64,000 nt of DNA from assembly GCF_019145495.1 (NCBI RefSeq), contig NZ_JAHSTU010000009.1, forward strand, positions 124,001 through 188,000, given 5' to 3'. Of this stretch, positions 16,453 through 24,669 are shown piece by piece. The translations under genes and the position numbers were made by a program. How positions within the stretch are numbered: position 1 is the stretch's first letter; the number at the start of each line of letters is the position of its first letter. The notes below the pieces were generated by a model that worked only from the letters and a program-made list of their open reading frames with translations, was not told where the DNA came from and did no database searches. The stretch comes from Pseudomonas azerbaijanoccidentalis (GTDB lineage: Bacteria > Pseudomonadota > Gammaproteobacteria > Pseudomonadales > Pseudomonadaceae).

Positions 16453-18180
16453 ATGAAGTACGAACCTTTTGCCAAATCGCTGATAGCGACCTCGTTGGCG
16501 CTCAGCTGCCTGACTGCCCATGCAGCTTCCGTGGCCCCGGTCGCCGCCGAAAACGGCATGGTGGTCACCGCCCAGCACCTGGCCAGCCACGTGGGCGTGG
16601 ATGTGCTGAAGAACGGTGGCAACGCAGTCGATGCTGCTGTTGCGGTCGGTTACGCGCTGGCGGTGGTTTACCCGGCAGCGGGGAACCTGGGCGGTGGTGG
16701 TTTCATGACCATTCAACTGGCGGACGGGCGCAAGACCTTCCTCGACTTCCGCGAAAAAGCCCCGTTGGCGGCTACCGCCGACATGTACCTCGACAAGGCC
16801 GGCAATGTCATTCCGGACCTGAGTACCCGTGGCCACCTGGCGGTCGGCGTGCCGGGTACCGTTTCCGGTATGGAACTGGCCTTGAGCAAATACGGCACCA
16901 AACCGCGAAAAGAAGTGATCGCCCCGGCAATCAAACTCGCTGAAGACGGTTTCGTGCTGGAGCAGGGTGACGTCGAGTTGCTGGAATACGCCACTGACGT
17001 GTTCAAGAAGGACATCAAGGATTCCGGCGCGATTTTCCTGAGCAACGGCGAACCGATGCAGGTCGGGCAAAAATTGGTGCAAAAAGACCTCGGCAAAACC
17101 CTGCGGGAAATCTCCGAAAAGGGCGCCGACGGTTTCTATAAAGGCTGGGTGGCCGACGCGCTCGTCACGTCCAGCCAGGCCAATAAAGGCATCATCACCC
17201 AGGCCGACCTCGACAAATACAAGACCCGCGAACTGGCGCCAATCGAGTGCGACTACCGTGGCTACCACGTGGTCTCGGCGCCGCCACCCAGTTCTGGCGG
17301 CGTGGTGATCTGCCAGATCATGAACATCCTCGAAGGCTATCCGATGAAGGACCTGGGTTATCACTCGGCCCAGGGCATGCACTACCAGATCGAAGCGATG
17401 CGTCACGCTTACGTCGACCGCAACAGCTACCTGGGCGATCCGGATTTCGTGAAAAACCCGATTGCCCATCTGCTGGACAAAAACTACGCAACCAAACTGC
17501 GCGAAGCGATCAATCCGCAGAAGGCCGCTGTCTCCAAGGACCTCAAGCCTGGCGTCGCGCCCCATGAAGGCAGCAACACCACCCATTACTCCATCGTCGA
17601 CAAATGGGGCAATGCGGTGTCGGTGACGTACACCCTCAACGACTGGTTCGGCGCCGGGGTCATGGCGAGCAAGACCGGGGTCATCCTCAACGATGAAATG
17701 GACGACTTCACCTCGAAAATCGGCGTACCGAACATGTACGGTCTGGTGCAGGGCGAAGCCAACGCGATCGCGCCCGGCAAGGCGCCGCTGTCGTCCATGA
17801 GCCCGACCATTGTCACCAAGGACGGCAAAGTGGTGATGGTGGTCGGTACGCCGGGCGGCAGTCGCATCATCACCGCAACCCTGCTGACCATGCTCAACGT
17901 CATCGACTACGGCATGAACATTCAGGAAGCGGTCGATGCGCCGCGTTTCCACCAGCAGTGGCTGCCGGAGGAAACCAATCTGGAAGCCTTCACCACCAGC
18001 CCCGACACGGTGAAAATCCTCGAAAGCTGGGGCCACAAGTTTGCGGGGCCACAGGATGCCAACCACCTGGCGGCGATCCTCGTAGGTGCGCCGTCGCTGG
18101 ACGGTAAACCAGTGGGCAAGAACCGTTTCTACGGCGCCAACGATCCACGGCGTAACACCGGGTTGTCGCTGGGTTACTGA
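16453..18180 (+). CDS. ggt: Gamma-glutamyltransferase (periplasmic)
   Basis: The 575-residue precursor cleaves glutathione and other gamma-glutamyl compounds in the periplasm and self-processes into large and small subunits. A signal peptide ends near AHA-AS (about residue 25). The autocatalytic nucleophile is Thr376 in NTTHYS, preceding VDKWGNAVSVTYTLN. The oxyanion-loop PGGSRI motif is near residue 467. I start at ATG 16453 because upstream codons add charged residues before the signal peptide. It probably salvages glutathione-derived Glu and Cys-Gly. Confidence 0.94.
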   Translation: MKYEPFAKSLIATSLALSCLTAHAASVAPVAAENGMVVTAQHLASHVGVDVLKNGGNAVDAAVAVGYALAVVYPAAGNLGGGGFMTIQLADGRKTFLDFREKAPLAATADMYLDKAGNVIPDLSTRGHLAVGVPGTVSGMELALSKYGTKPRKEVIAPAIKLAEDGFVLEQGDVELLEYATDVFKKDIKDSGAIFLSNGEPMQVGQKLVQKDLGKTLREISEKGADGFYKGWVADALVTSSQANKGIITQADLDKYKTRELAPIECDYRGYHVVSAPPPSSGGVVICQIMNILEGYPMKDLGYHSAQGMHYQIEAMRHAYVDRNSYLGDPDFVKNPIAHLLDKNYATKLREAINPQKAAVSKDLKPGVAPHEGSNTTHYSIVDKWGNAVSVTYTLNDWFGAGVMASKTGVILNDEMDDFTSKIGVPNMYGLVQGEANAIAPGKAPLSSMSPTIVTKDGKVVMVVGTPGGSRIITATLLTMLNVIDYGMNIQEAVDAPRFHQQWLPEETNLEAFTTSPDTVKILESWGHKFAGPQDANHLAAILVGAPSLDGKPVGKNRFYGANDPRRNTGLSLGY

Positions 18181-18248
18181 GGGTTGTGTTTGAGTGGGGG
18201 CGGACTTATGTTCGTCCCTTGCTCCTCTGACTGTTCAAGGAAGGAATC

Positions 18249-18782
18249 ATGACCACCGCTCTGTTAATTATCGACGTCCAGCAGGCGCTTTGCTCCGGTG
18301 AGTACGAGTGCTTCGAAATTGCACGCGTGATCAATACCATCAACGACCTTTCGACGCGGGCGCGCAATGCCGGCGTTCCGGTGGTCTTGATTCAGCATGA
18401 AGAGGCGAATGGTCCTTTCACGTACAGTGCGGCTGGCTGGCAACTGGCAGAAGGGCTGGAAACGGAACCAAAGGACCTGTGCGTACGTAAAACCACTGGG
18501 GATTCTTTCTACCAGACCAACCTGCAAAAGCTGCTGCCGGAGCAGGACTTCGAGCGCCTGGTGATCTGCGGTCTGCAAACCGATTACTGCGTCAATGCCA
18601 CGGTGCGTCAGGCGCTGAAGCTCGGGTATGACGTGGTGCTGGCGGCGGATGCTCACTCCACGGTCGACAACGGTAACTTCACCGCCGAAGACATCATTGC
18701 CGAGCACAATAAAGATTGGGCGCACCTCACCGGTTCGGTGGCGCGAATCGACGTGATCCTGGCTGCCGAAATCCGCTTCTGA
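18249..18782 (+). CDS. Isochorismatase-family cysteine hydrolase
   Basis: The 177-residue protein has the family catalytic triad: Asp9 in LLIIDVQQ, Lys81 in RKTTGDSF and the nucleophile Cys114 in LQTDYCVNA. Relatives hydrolyse nicotinamide, isochorismate or other amides; the substrate here is not evident. It follows ggt in the same direction after 68 bases and may be cotranscribed. A REPIN lies downstream. Confidence 0.87.
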   Translation: MTTALLIIDVQQALCSGEYECFEIARVINTINDLSTRARNAGVPVVLIQHEEANGPFTYSAAGWQLAEGLETEPKDLCVRKTTGDSFYQTNLQKLLPEQDFERLVICGLQTDYCVNATVRQALKLGYDVVLAADAHSTVDNGNFTAEDIIAEHNKDWAHLTGSVARIDVILAAEIRF

Positions 18783-18798
18783 AAAAGCAGCACATCCC

Positions 18799-18892
18799 CC
18801 TGTAGGAGCGAGCCTGCTCGCGATGGCGGTGTGTCGGTCGATGAAGATGCTGAATGTGCCGGCCTCATCGCGAGCAGGCTCGCTCCCACAGG
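18799..18892. repeat. REPIN, GTAGGAGCGAGCCTGCTCGC class
   Basis: The arms GAGCGAGCCTGCTCGCGATG and the inverse are separated by about 45 bases. The sequence is related to the repeat at 4538 but with GAGCCTGCTC in place of GGGCTTGCCC. Confidence 0.9.
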
Positions 18893-19035
18893 TTTTCGGT
18901 CTGATTGGCGAATCAAAGAACCGGTTACGCGTAACCCGGTGTGCGCGTTTGAATACGAAACATCCGCAGTAACGGCTACACTTTCCCATCGGTAAGGATG
19001 AAGCAGTACGCGCTCGTACAAGGGGGCAGCCGTGC

Positions 19036-20139
19036 ATGGATGTTCTCGCGCTTGTTTACCAGTATCTCTTCAGGTGGGTGATTGCGCCGGTCAGTGACCA
19101 GTTCCTGGGGTTGTTCGACCTCAATGGCCGGCTCTGCATCGCCTTCCTTTTCACCTCCTATGCCATCGCCTATGGCCTGTTTCGCGTGCGTCGGTCCCGT
19201 GGCCAGACCGATGCGTACACGTTCTGGCAATTCATTGGCGGTAGCCGGGTGCATTTTCACCCTTCGGCGTTGCTCGATTATCGCTACTACTTCGTGCGGG
19301 CCATCCTCAAAGTCGTGCTGGTAATTCCGGTCGTGGGGTTGGTTGATCCCTACGTGCTGCGCTCCGGGGACTACATCAGTTTCTTCACCCGGCTCTGGGG
19401 CGCGCGGGTCCAGGTCGAGGAGCACGTGGCGCTGTCTTTGCTCTACGGGCTGGGTGTGTTCCTGATGCAGGATTTCATTCATTACTGGGCTCACCGTGCC
19501 TACCATTCCCGTTACCTGTGGGCTTTCCACAAGGTCCATCATTCAGCGTCGGTGCTGGTACCGGTGACGGCGAGCCGGGTGCATTTTGTCGAGAAGGTGA
19601 TTGAGCGGCTGATCGACATCATCTTCCTAGGTGCCTACGCCGGCGTGTTCTGGTACGCCTGTGGCGGGGAGATCAGTCGCTACACGTTGTTCGGCGTGAC
19701 CTACATGGTGTTCATCCTCAACGCATTGGCGGCGAACCTGCGGCACAGCCATGTCTGGTTGTCATTCGGGGCCAGGGTCGAGCATGTACTGAACAGCCCG
19801 GCGCAGCACCAAATCCATCACAGCGATGCGCCGCGACATTTCAACAAGAACTTCGGTATTAACCTGTCGGTTTGGGACTGGATGTTCGGCACGCTCTATG
19901 TCACTCAGTCTAAGCCTGAGGCTATCCGATTCGGCACCGGGGAAGCGGATTATCAGCGTTACCTGACGCTCTACAGCCTGATCGTGACGCCGTTTGTGGA
20001 GGCGGTCGGCAAGCTGCGTCAGCTCAAACCCCTGTCTGGCGTCAGCGTGGTGGAAGTTTCCAGCGTTTCCGCCACTGCTCGTATTGCGCCTCGGGCAGTT
20101 GCACCAGCAGCGGGGACTGATGCGGGTCCAGCCAGTTGA
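19036..20139 (+). CDS. Sterol desaturase / fatty-acid hydroxylase superfamily membrane protein
   Basis: The 367-residue integral membrane di-iron protein has three histidine clusters: HYWAHRAYH near 153, HKVHHS near 170 and HQIHHS near 260. Several membrane spans precede and separate them. Such enzymes hydroxylate or desaturate lipids or alkyl-glycerols; the substrate is not known. Start is ATG 19036 with AGGGGG upstream. The last ~32 residues are Ala/Val/Ser-rich and overlap the 3' end of the convergent L,D-transpeptidase gene by 98 bases, an unusually long overlap, so the tail may be a recent extension. Confidence 0.85.
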   Translation: MDVLALVYQYLFRWVIAPVSDQFLGLFDLNGRLCIAFLFTSYAIAYGLFRVRRSRGQTDAYTFWQFIGGSRVHFHPSALLDYRYYFVRAILKVVLVIPVVGLVDPYVLRSGDYISFFTRLWGARVQVEEHVALSLLYGLGVFLMQDFIHYWAHRAYHSRYLWAFHKVHHSASVLVPVTASRVHFVEKVIERLIDIIFLGAYAGVFWYACGGEISRYTLFGVTYMVFILNALAANLRHSHVWLSFGARVEHVLNSPAQHQIHHSDAPRHFNKNFGINLSVWDWMFGTLYVTQSKPEAIRFGTGEADYQRYLTLYSLIVTPFVEAVGKLRQLKPLSGVSVVEVSSVSATARIAPRAVAPAAGTDAGPAS

Positions 20140-20758
20140 ACAAACGCGCGATGTCTTGCGGAGCCATGGCGGTGCAGCCACGGGTTGGCACCGTAGGGCC
20201 GCGCCAAATGTGGAAGAAAATGCAGGACCCTGCAGCGGGAGACGCCGGGGTGTTGTGCTCGATGACAATGCCCTGGCGATACAAGTCATCGCGGCGACGC
20301 ATGCGTTCCGAGCTGTTCCAGTCATTCGCCATTGTCGCGCCGTCGACCAGCTCGTTGTAACGGGTGGACTGTGGATCATCCACGCATTCGATGGTCGGGG
20401 TCAGCGTGAGGTAGGGCAGGCGTGTTTCAGCGGAGGTGTCATAGCCGAACGCGGTACCCAGTTTGAACATCCCGGCCGGGGCTTTTCCGTCGCCTTCCTG
20501 CTTGACCGGTCCCTCGATTTGTCCAACGTCGAGCTGTCCCTTACCCCAACCCATGCCGTTCTTGCCCAGCACCACGGGAAATGCCGCTTCGAACTTTTCA
20601 AACCGGTCACCGTGGCGTTCATAGCGCTGGGCGATGCCCTGAGCATCGTCCCAGTTTTTGCTGATGACAACGATCAGTTGGTCGCTGTGGTCGAGTCCTT
20701 GAGCCAGCGCCGCCCATGGGAACAGCAGCAGCAATAGGATTTTGAGCACATTGTTCAT
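20042..20758 (-). CDS. L,D-transpeptidase-like (YkuD) periplasmic protein
   Basis: The 238-residue protein has a signal peptide (MNNVLKILLLLLFPWAALA). Its YkuD-type catalytic pattern has His in CIFFHIW and the Ser/Thr-x-Gly-Cys signature as PTRGCTAM near residues 197-204, the Cys being the nucleophile. An APAGMFKLG substrate-loop segment precedes it, as in YafK/ErfK-type proteins. It should act on peptidoglycan peptides. Its ATG overlaps the stop of the dipeptidase gene (ATGA), so both are made together. Confidence 0.85.
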   Translation of the reverse strand: MNNVLKILLLLLFPWAALAQGLDHSDQLIVVISKNWDDAQGIAQRYERHGDRFEKFEAAFPVVLGKNGMGWGKGQLDVGQIEGPVKQEGDGKAPAGMFKLGTAFGYDTSAETRLPYLTLTPTIECVDDPQSTRYNELVDGATMANDWNSSERMRRRDDLYRQGIVIEHNTPASPAAGSCIFFHIWRGPTVPTRGCTAMAPQDIARLFNWLDPHQSPLLVQLPEAQYEQWRKRWKLPPR

Positions 20759-21528
20759 GGTGCGAGCGGACTGATGGGGAAATCCATGACATCCGGCTTC
20801 TGCGCATTTGGGCTGTACGTGAAGTGCCACCACTCGTTGGCGTAACCGGTAAATCCTTCCTTCTCCATGGCGCGGCTGAGTCGTTGCCGATTGTTCTTGG
20901 CTGCGGCGCTGATCAATGTCGAATCGGTGTGTGCACGCTCATCGAAGCAATCGAACCCGGTACCCATGTCGACCGCGCCATCGTGCCAGCGCTGGCCATA
21001 ATCGGCAGTGCAATCGACCGCTGTGACGGCCGGCGTCCAGGTGTCGGCGGGCAGGGCGCCCGGGCCGGTCATGGTCAGGTCGACCGTATTGCCACGGGAA
21101 TGGTTGGACACCCGCGCCACGTAGCCCAGACGCCAGAAGTCCTGCTTGTTTACCCGTGGGTAGAACTCGGTCTTGAGCGGGTCACCCGGCTGCGTGGCGA
21201 ACCGGCCCATGTCCGCAACCGCACGGCTGGGCCGATAGCAGTCGAATACCTTCAAACCGTAGCCTTCGGCTTTCAGGGCTGTCTGTACCCGCGCCAGAGC
21301 CTTGGCCGCGTCCGCCGACAGCAGGCATTCGGCAGCCTGGTAACCGTCGAGCGAATGCCCGGTGAAGTTATGGGCGCTGGCGTAGCGAATGTCCTGCTCG
21401 ATGCCCGGATCGATCGTGCGCAAGTACACCATGTGTTCGGGTTTCGATTCGTCGGCCATGCACGGCGCGGCAAGGCTCAGGCTCAGCAACAACAGACAGG
21501 GTGAACGCAACATCGCAAACGGCTCCAT
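20755..21528 (-). CDS. D-alanyl-D-alanine dipeptidase, VanX/DdpX family (M15D)
   Basis: The 257-residue zinc peptidase has a signal peptide ending near CMA-DE, so it is exported. The zinc motif SNHSRGNTVDLTM gives His and Asp ligands, and a later EWWHF supplies the catalytic Glu and third His. DdpX-type enzymes cleave free D-Ala-D-Ala for recycling. A second start, ATG 21513 with GGAG nine bases upstream, gives a shorter signal peptide and is about equally likely. It lies 18 bases after lipA and is coupled to the L,D-transpeptidase gene. This is a housekeeping-type enzyme; no other van gene is present. Confidence 0.88.
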   Translation of the reverse strand: MEPFAMLRSPCLLLLSLSLAAPCMADESKPEHMVYLRTIDPGIEQDIRYASAHNFTGHSLDGYQAAECLLSADAAKALARVQTALKAEGYGLKVFDCYRPSRAVADMGRFATQPGDPLKTEFYPRVNKQDFWRLGYVARVSNHSRGNTVDLTMTGPGALPADTWTPAVTAVDCTADYGQRWHDGAVDMGTGFDCFDERAHTDSTLISAAAKNNRQRLSRAMEKEGFTGYANEWWHFTYSPNAQKPDVMDFPISPLAP

Positions 21529-21546
21529 GCATGACCAGTCTCCTCA

Positions 21547-22536
21547 TCATGGCTTGAAACCCGTCGCACCTCCATGAAGTTGTTGATCGGCATGATAGGA
21601 CGAACGCACCAACGGACCGGACGCGACGTTCTTGAAGCCCATGCGCGCGCCTTCTTCGGCAAACCAGTCAAAGGTGTCCGGGTGCACGAAGCGCTGGACC
21701 GGCAAGTGGCTGCGCGACGGTTGCAGGTACTGGCCGAGGGTGAGCATGTCGATATCGTGCTCGCGCATGCGCTGCATGACCTCGATGACTTCCTCGTCGG
21801 TTTCACCCAGGCCCAGCATCAGCCCGGACTTGGTCGGGACATGCGGCACCTGCTGCTTGAAGTTCTGCAACAGGTCCAGCGACCACTCGAAATCCGAACC
21901 CGGCCGCGCGGCCTTGTACAGGCGCGGCACGGTTTCCAGGTTGTGGTTGAACACAACGGGCGGCTCCGATGCGGTGATCGCCAGGGCCACGTCCATGCGC
22001 CCACGATAATCCGGCACCAGGGTTTCCAGTTGAATGCCCGGCGACAGCTTGCGGATCTCGCGCAGGCAATCGACAAAGTGTTGGGCGCCGCCATCGCGTA
22101 AATCGTCGCGGTCTACCGAGGTGATCACCACGTACTTCAAGCGCAACTCGGCAATGGCCACGGCCAGGTTGGTCGGCTCGTCGACATCCAGCGGCTTTGG
22201 ACGTCCATGGCCGACATCGCAGAACGGGCAGCGGCGGGTGCAGATGTCGCCCATGATCATGAACGTTGCGGTGCCACCGGAAAAACACTCGCCGAGGTTC
22301 GGGCAGGACGCTTCTTCGCAGACACTGTGCAGCTTGTGTTTGCGTAGCAATTGCTTGATGCGGTCGACCTCCGGGGAAACCGGCATGCGCACGCGAATCC
22401 AGTCCGGTTTGCGCGGGAATTCGTCGGTGGGAATGATCTTCACCGGAATCCGCGCGACCTTTTCGGCGCCGCGCAGTTTGGTGCCGACTTCTACTTTGGC
22501 TGGGCCTGTAACAGTCGGTTGCGTAAGAGTGCTCAT
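21547..22536 (-). CDS. lipA: Lipoyl synthase
   Basis: The 329-residue radical-SAM enzyme inserts two sulfurs into octanoyl groups on GcvH and E2 subunits. The auxiliary cluster ligands are C73, C78 and C84 (CEEASCPNLGEC) and the SAM cluster ligands C99, C103, C106 (CTRRCPFC). The C-terminal RSSY motif is present. It lies downstream of glyA and gcvH in the same direction, so here lipoate synthesis is placed next to the glycine-cleavage H protein it modifies. A lipB-linked lipA is usual in the genus, so this may be a second copy. Confidence 0.94.
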   Translation of the reverse strand: MSTLTQPTVTGPAKVEVGTKLRGAEKVARIPVKIIPTDEFPRKPDWIRVRMPVSPEVDRIKQLLRKHKLHSVCEEASCPNLGECFSGGTATFMIMGDICTRRCPFCDVGHGRPKPLDVDEPTNLAVAIAELRLKYVVITSVDRDDLRDGGAQHFVDCLREIRKLSPGIQLETLVPDYRGRMDVALAITASEPPVVFNHNLETVPRLYKAARPGSDFEWSLDLLQNFKQQVPHVPTKSGLMLGLGETDEEVIEVMQRMREHDIDMLTLGQYLQPSRSHLPVQRFVHPDTFDWFAEEGARMGFKNVASGPLVRSSYHADQQLHGGATGFKP

Positions 22537-22552
22537 GTGCTGGGTCCTTTCA

Positions 22553-22597
22553 TGTAGCAGCTGGCGCAGCCTGCGTTCGGCTGCGCCAGCTGCTACA
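22553..22597. repeat. Compact REP hairpin, GTAGCAGCTGGCGCAG class
   Basis: Near-perfect inverted arms TGTAGCAGCTGGCGCAG and complement close over an 11-base loop between lipA and glyA. It may modulate the transcript between the two genes. Confidence 0.85.
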
Positions 22598-22611
22598 GAT
22601 CGTGCGATGGT

Positions 22612-23868
22612 TCAGTCGCGGTAGACCGGGAAGTCGGCGCACAGGGCGGCGGCCTGGCGGGCGACGTTGGCTTCGATGTCGGCATCGCCGAGGTGATCGA
22701 GGATGTCGCAAATCCACCCGGCCAAGGCGATGCTTTGCGCTTCCTTGAAGCCACGGCTGGTGATCGCCGGCGTACCAATGCGCAGGCCCGAAGTCACGAA
22801 CGGCGACTGCGGATCATTAGGCACCGCGTTCTTGTTCACGGTGATGCCGGCGCGCCCCAGGGCGGCGTCAGCGTCCTTGCCGGTCAGGCCCTGGCGGATC
22901 AGGCTGACCAGGAACAAATGGTTGTCGGTACCGCCGGACACCACGTCGTAACCACGCTCGATAAACACTTGCGCCATGGCCTGGGCGTTGCGGATCACTT
23001 GTGCCTGATAGGTCTTGAAGCCGGGTTCCAGCGCTTCCTTGAAGCACACGGCCTTGGCCGCAATCACATGCATCAACGGCCCGCCCTGACCACCGGGGAA
23101 CACCGCGGCGTTGAGCTTTTTCTCCAGTTCAGGATTGGCCTTGGCCAGGATCAAACCGCCGCGTGGACCGCGCAGGGTCTTGTGAGTCGTGGTGGTCACC
23201 ACGTCGGCGTAGGGCAGGGGATTGGGGTACAGACCGGTCGCCACCAGCCCGGCGACGTGGGCCATGTCGACGAAGAAGTACGCACCCACCTTGTCGGCGA
23301 TCTGCCGGAAGCGCGGGAAGTCCAGGGTCTTCGAATAGGCCGAGAACCCGGCGATGATCATCTTCGGCTGGTGCTCGACCGCCAGGCGCTCGACTTCGTC
23401 GTAGTCGATCAGGCCGGTGCTGGTGTCGATGCCGTATTGCACGGCGTTGTACAGCTTGCCGGAAAAACTCACTTTGGCGCCGTGGGTCAGGTGGCCGCCG
23501 TGGGCCAGGCTCATGCCCAGTACGGTGTCGCCCGCTTGCAGCAACGCCAGATAAACCGCCGCGTTGGCCTGGCTGCCGGAATGCGGCTGGACGTTGGCGT
23601 AGTCGGCGCCGAACAGCCGCTTGGCGCGGTCGATGGCCAGTTGCTCGACCACATCGACGTGCTCGCAACCGCCGTAGTAACGCTTGCCCGGATAGCCTTC
23701 GGCGTACTTGTTGGTCAGGCCGCTGCCCTGGGCTTGCATCACCCGTTGGCTGGTGTAGTTCTCCGAGGCGATCAGTTCGATGTGGTGTTCCTGCCGCGCA
23801 TCCTCGGCGTTCATCGCCGCCAGCAGTTCGTCGTCATAGCCTTTGATCTGGTCGTGCTTGCTGAACAT
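22612..23868 (-). CDS. glyA: Serine hydroxymethyltransferase
   Basis: The 418-residue PLP enzyme interconverts serine and glycine with tetrahydrofolate. The PLP lysine is K230 in TTTTHKTLRGPRGG. The N-terminal IELIASENYTS and the tetrahydrofolate-site KYAEGYPGKRYYGG are standard. It lies 31 bases after gcvH on the same transcript. In P. aeruginosa the corresponding glyA2 is in the GcsR-controlled glycine operon, but there gcvP2 stands between gcvH2 and glyA2; no such gene is here. Confidence 0.95.
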   Translation of the reverse strand: MFSKHDQIKGYDDELLAAMNAEDARQEHHIELIASENYTSQRVMQAQGSGLTNKYAEGYPGKRYYGGCEHVDVVEQLAIDRAKRLFGADYANVQPHSGSQANAAVYLALLQAGDTVLGMSLAHGGHLTHGAKVSFSGKLYNAVQYGIDTSTGLIDYDEVERLAVEHQPKMIIAGFSAYSKTLDFPRFRQIADKVGAYFFVDMAHVAGLVATGLYPNPLPYADVVTTTTHKTLRGPRGGLILAKANPELEKKLNAAVFPGGQGGPLMHVIAAKAVCFKEALEPGFKTYQAQVIRNAQAMAQVFIERGYDVVSGGTDNHLFLVSLIRQGLTGKDADAALGRAGITVNKNAVPNDPQSPFVTSGLRIGTPAITSRGFKEAQSIALAGWICDILDHLGDADIEANVARQAAALCADFPVYRD

Positions 23869-23899
23869 GGTGTGGTCCTTTTTAGAGTTTTGTGGGACT

Positions 23900-24283
23900 T
23901 CAGGCGTCGGCGTGTTCGGCGGTCAGGCGTTCGTAGGCGTGTTGATCCAGTAGATCGTCCAACGCCCGGGCATCGACCGGTTTGAAACGAAAGAACCAGC
24001 CTTCGCCCAAGGGGTCTTCGTTGACCAATTCCGGGGTGTTCTCCAGCGTCGCGTTGATCTCGACCACTTCACCGTCCAGCGGCATGCCGATACTGCTGGC
24101 GGCTTTCACCGATTCCAGCACCGAGACTTCGGCACCGGCATTGAAGGCGCCCAATTCAGGTACCTGCACAAACACCACATCCCCCAGCGCCTGCTGGGCA
24201 AACTCGGTGATGCCGACGGTGACCAGGCCATTGCTTTCAAGGCGCAACCATTCGTGATCGACGGTGAAACGCAATTCGCTCAT
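23900..24283 (-). CDS. gcvH: Glycine cleavage system H protein
   Basis: The 127-residue lipoyl carrier shuttles the aminomethyl group between the P, T and L proteins. The lipoylated lysine is K60 in VLESVKAAS, and the N-terminal TVDHEWLRLE and ITEFAQQALGD are conserved. It is the first gene of gcvH-glyA-lipA, 60 bases downstream of a consensus sigma-54 promoter and below the GcsR-like activator gene. The partner P and T genes are absent nearby, so it must work with copies elsewhere. Confidence 0.95.
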   Translation of the reverse strand: MSELRFTVDHEWLRLESNGLVTVGITEFAQQALGDVVFVQVPELGAFNAGAEVSVLESVKAASSIGMPLDGEVVEINATLENTPELVNEDPLGEGWFFRFKPVDARALDDLLDQHAYERLTAEHADA

Positions 24284-24345
24284 ATCAACTCCTTATTATT
24301 TTTAGGCTCGCCGGGGGGGCAACGAGTGGGGTTGGAGGAGTGATA

Positions 24346-24360
24346 GCAAGGGCGGTGCCA
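24346..24360 (-). promoter_or_regulatory. Sigma-54 (-24/-12) promoter for gcvH-glyA-lipA
   Basis: Read leftward, 24360 to 24346 is TGGCACCGCCCTTGC, a full match to the RpoN consensus TGGCAC-N5-TTGC. It is about 60 bases upstream of the gcvH start codon and downstream of an AAA+ activator gene with GAFTGA. This strongly suggests RpoN-dependent, GcsR-activated transcription. Confidence 0.88.
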
Positions 24361-24424
24361 AGGTTAGTTATTTGTTTTAAATCAATAAGTTGAAGACATT
24401 TTTTGAGGCGCGGGCGATTGCGGT

Positions 24425-24442
24425 TGTATTGAAATCAATACG
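24425..24442. promoter_or_regulatory. Candidate TyrR/GcsR-type operator
   Basis: An 18-base element starting TGTATT and ending AATACG contains the inverted repeat GTATTGA-N2-TCAATAC. Its length and TGTA-N10-TAC frame are those of TyrR-family boxes. It lies about 65 bases upstream of the -24 element, where an enhancer-binding protein would sit. I see no clear second copy. Confidence 0.5.
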
Positions 24443-24549
24443 GTCGGGCAGGGATGTAGGCGTGGACGCCGTCATTGCAGTGCGTGCAGGGTTTTGTCTT
24501 GAATTCGTTACGCTGTATCGATTTTCAGACAGTAACGTCGCGCCTGGAT

Positions 24550-24644
24550 GTAGGAGCTGCCGAAGGCTGCGATCTTTTGATCTTGAACCGATGAATATCG
24601 CTGAAAATCAAGATCAAAAGATCGCAGCCTTCGGCAGCTCCTAC
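24550..24644. repeat. REPIN, GTAGGAGCTGCCGAAGG class
   Basis: Long inverted arms (CGAAGG variant, extended by GATCTTTTGATCTTG) flank a ~16-base loop. It lies between the activator gene and its target promoter region. Confidence 0.9.
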
Positions 24645-24669
24645 ACAGAGCAAAAAGCCGTTAACCGCT

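Noticed and set aside
20755..21528. Vancomycin-resistance cassette
   Set aside because: Only the VanX/DdpX-type dipeptidase is present, with an export signal and no vanH or vanA ligase; it looks like a recycling enzyme.
24284..24420. Glycine riboswitch before gcvH
   Set aside because: The 5' region instead contains a consensus sigma-54 promoter 60 bases before the start; no tandem aptamer structure was seen.
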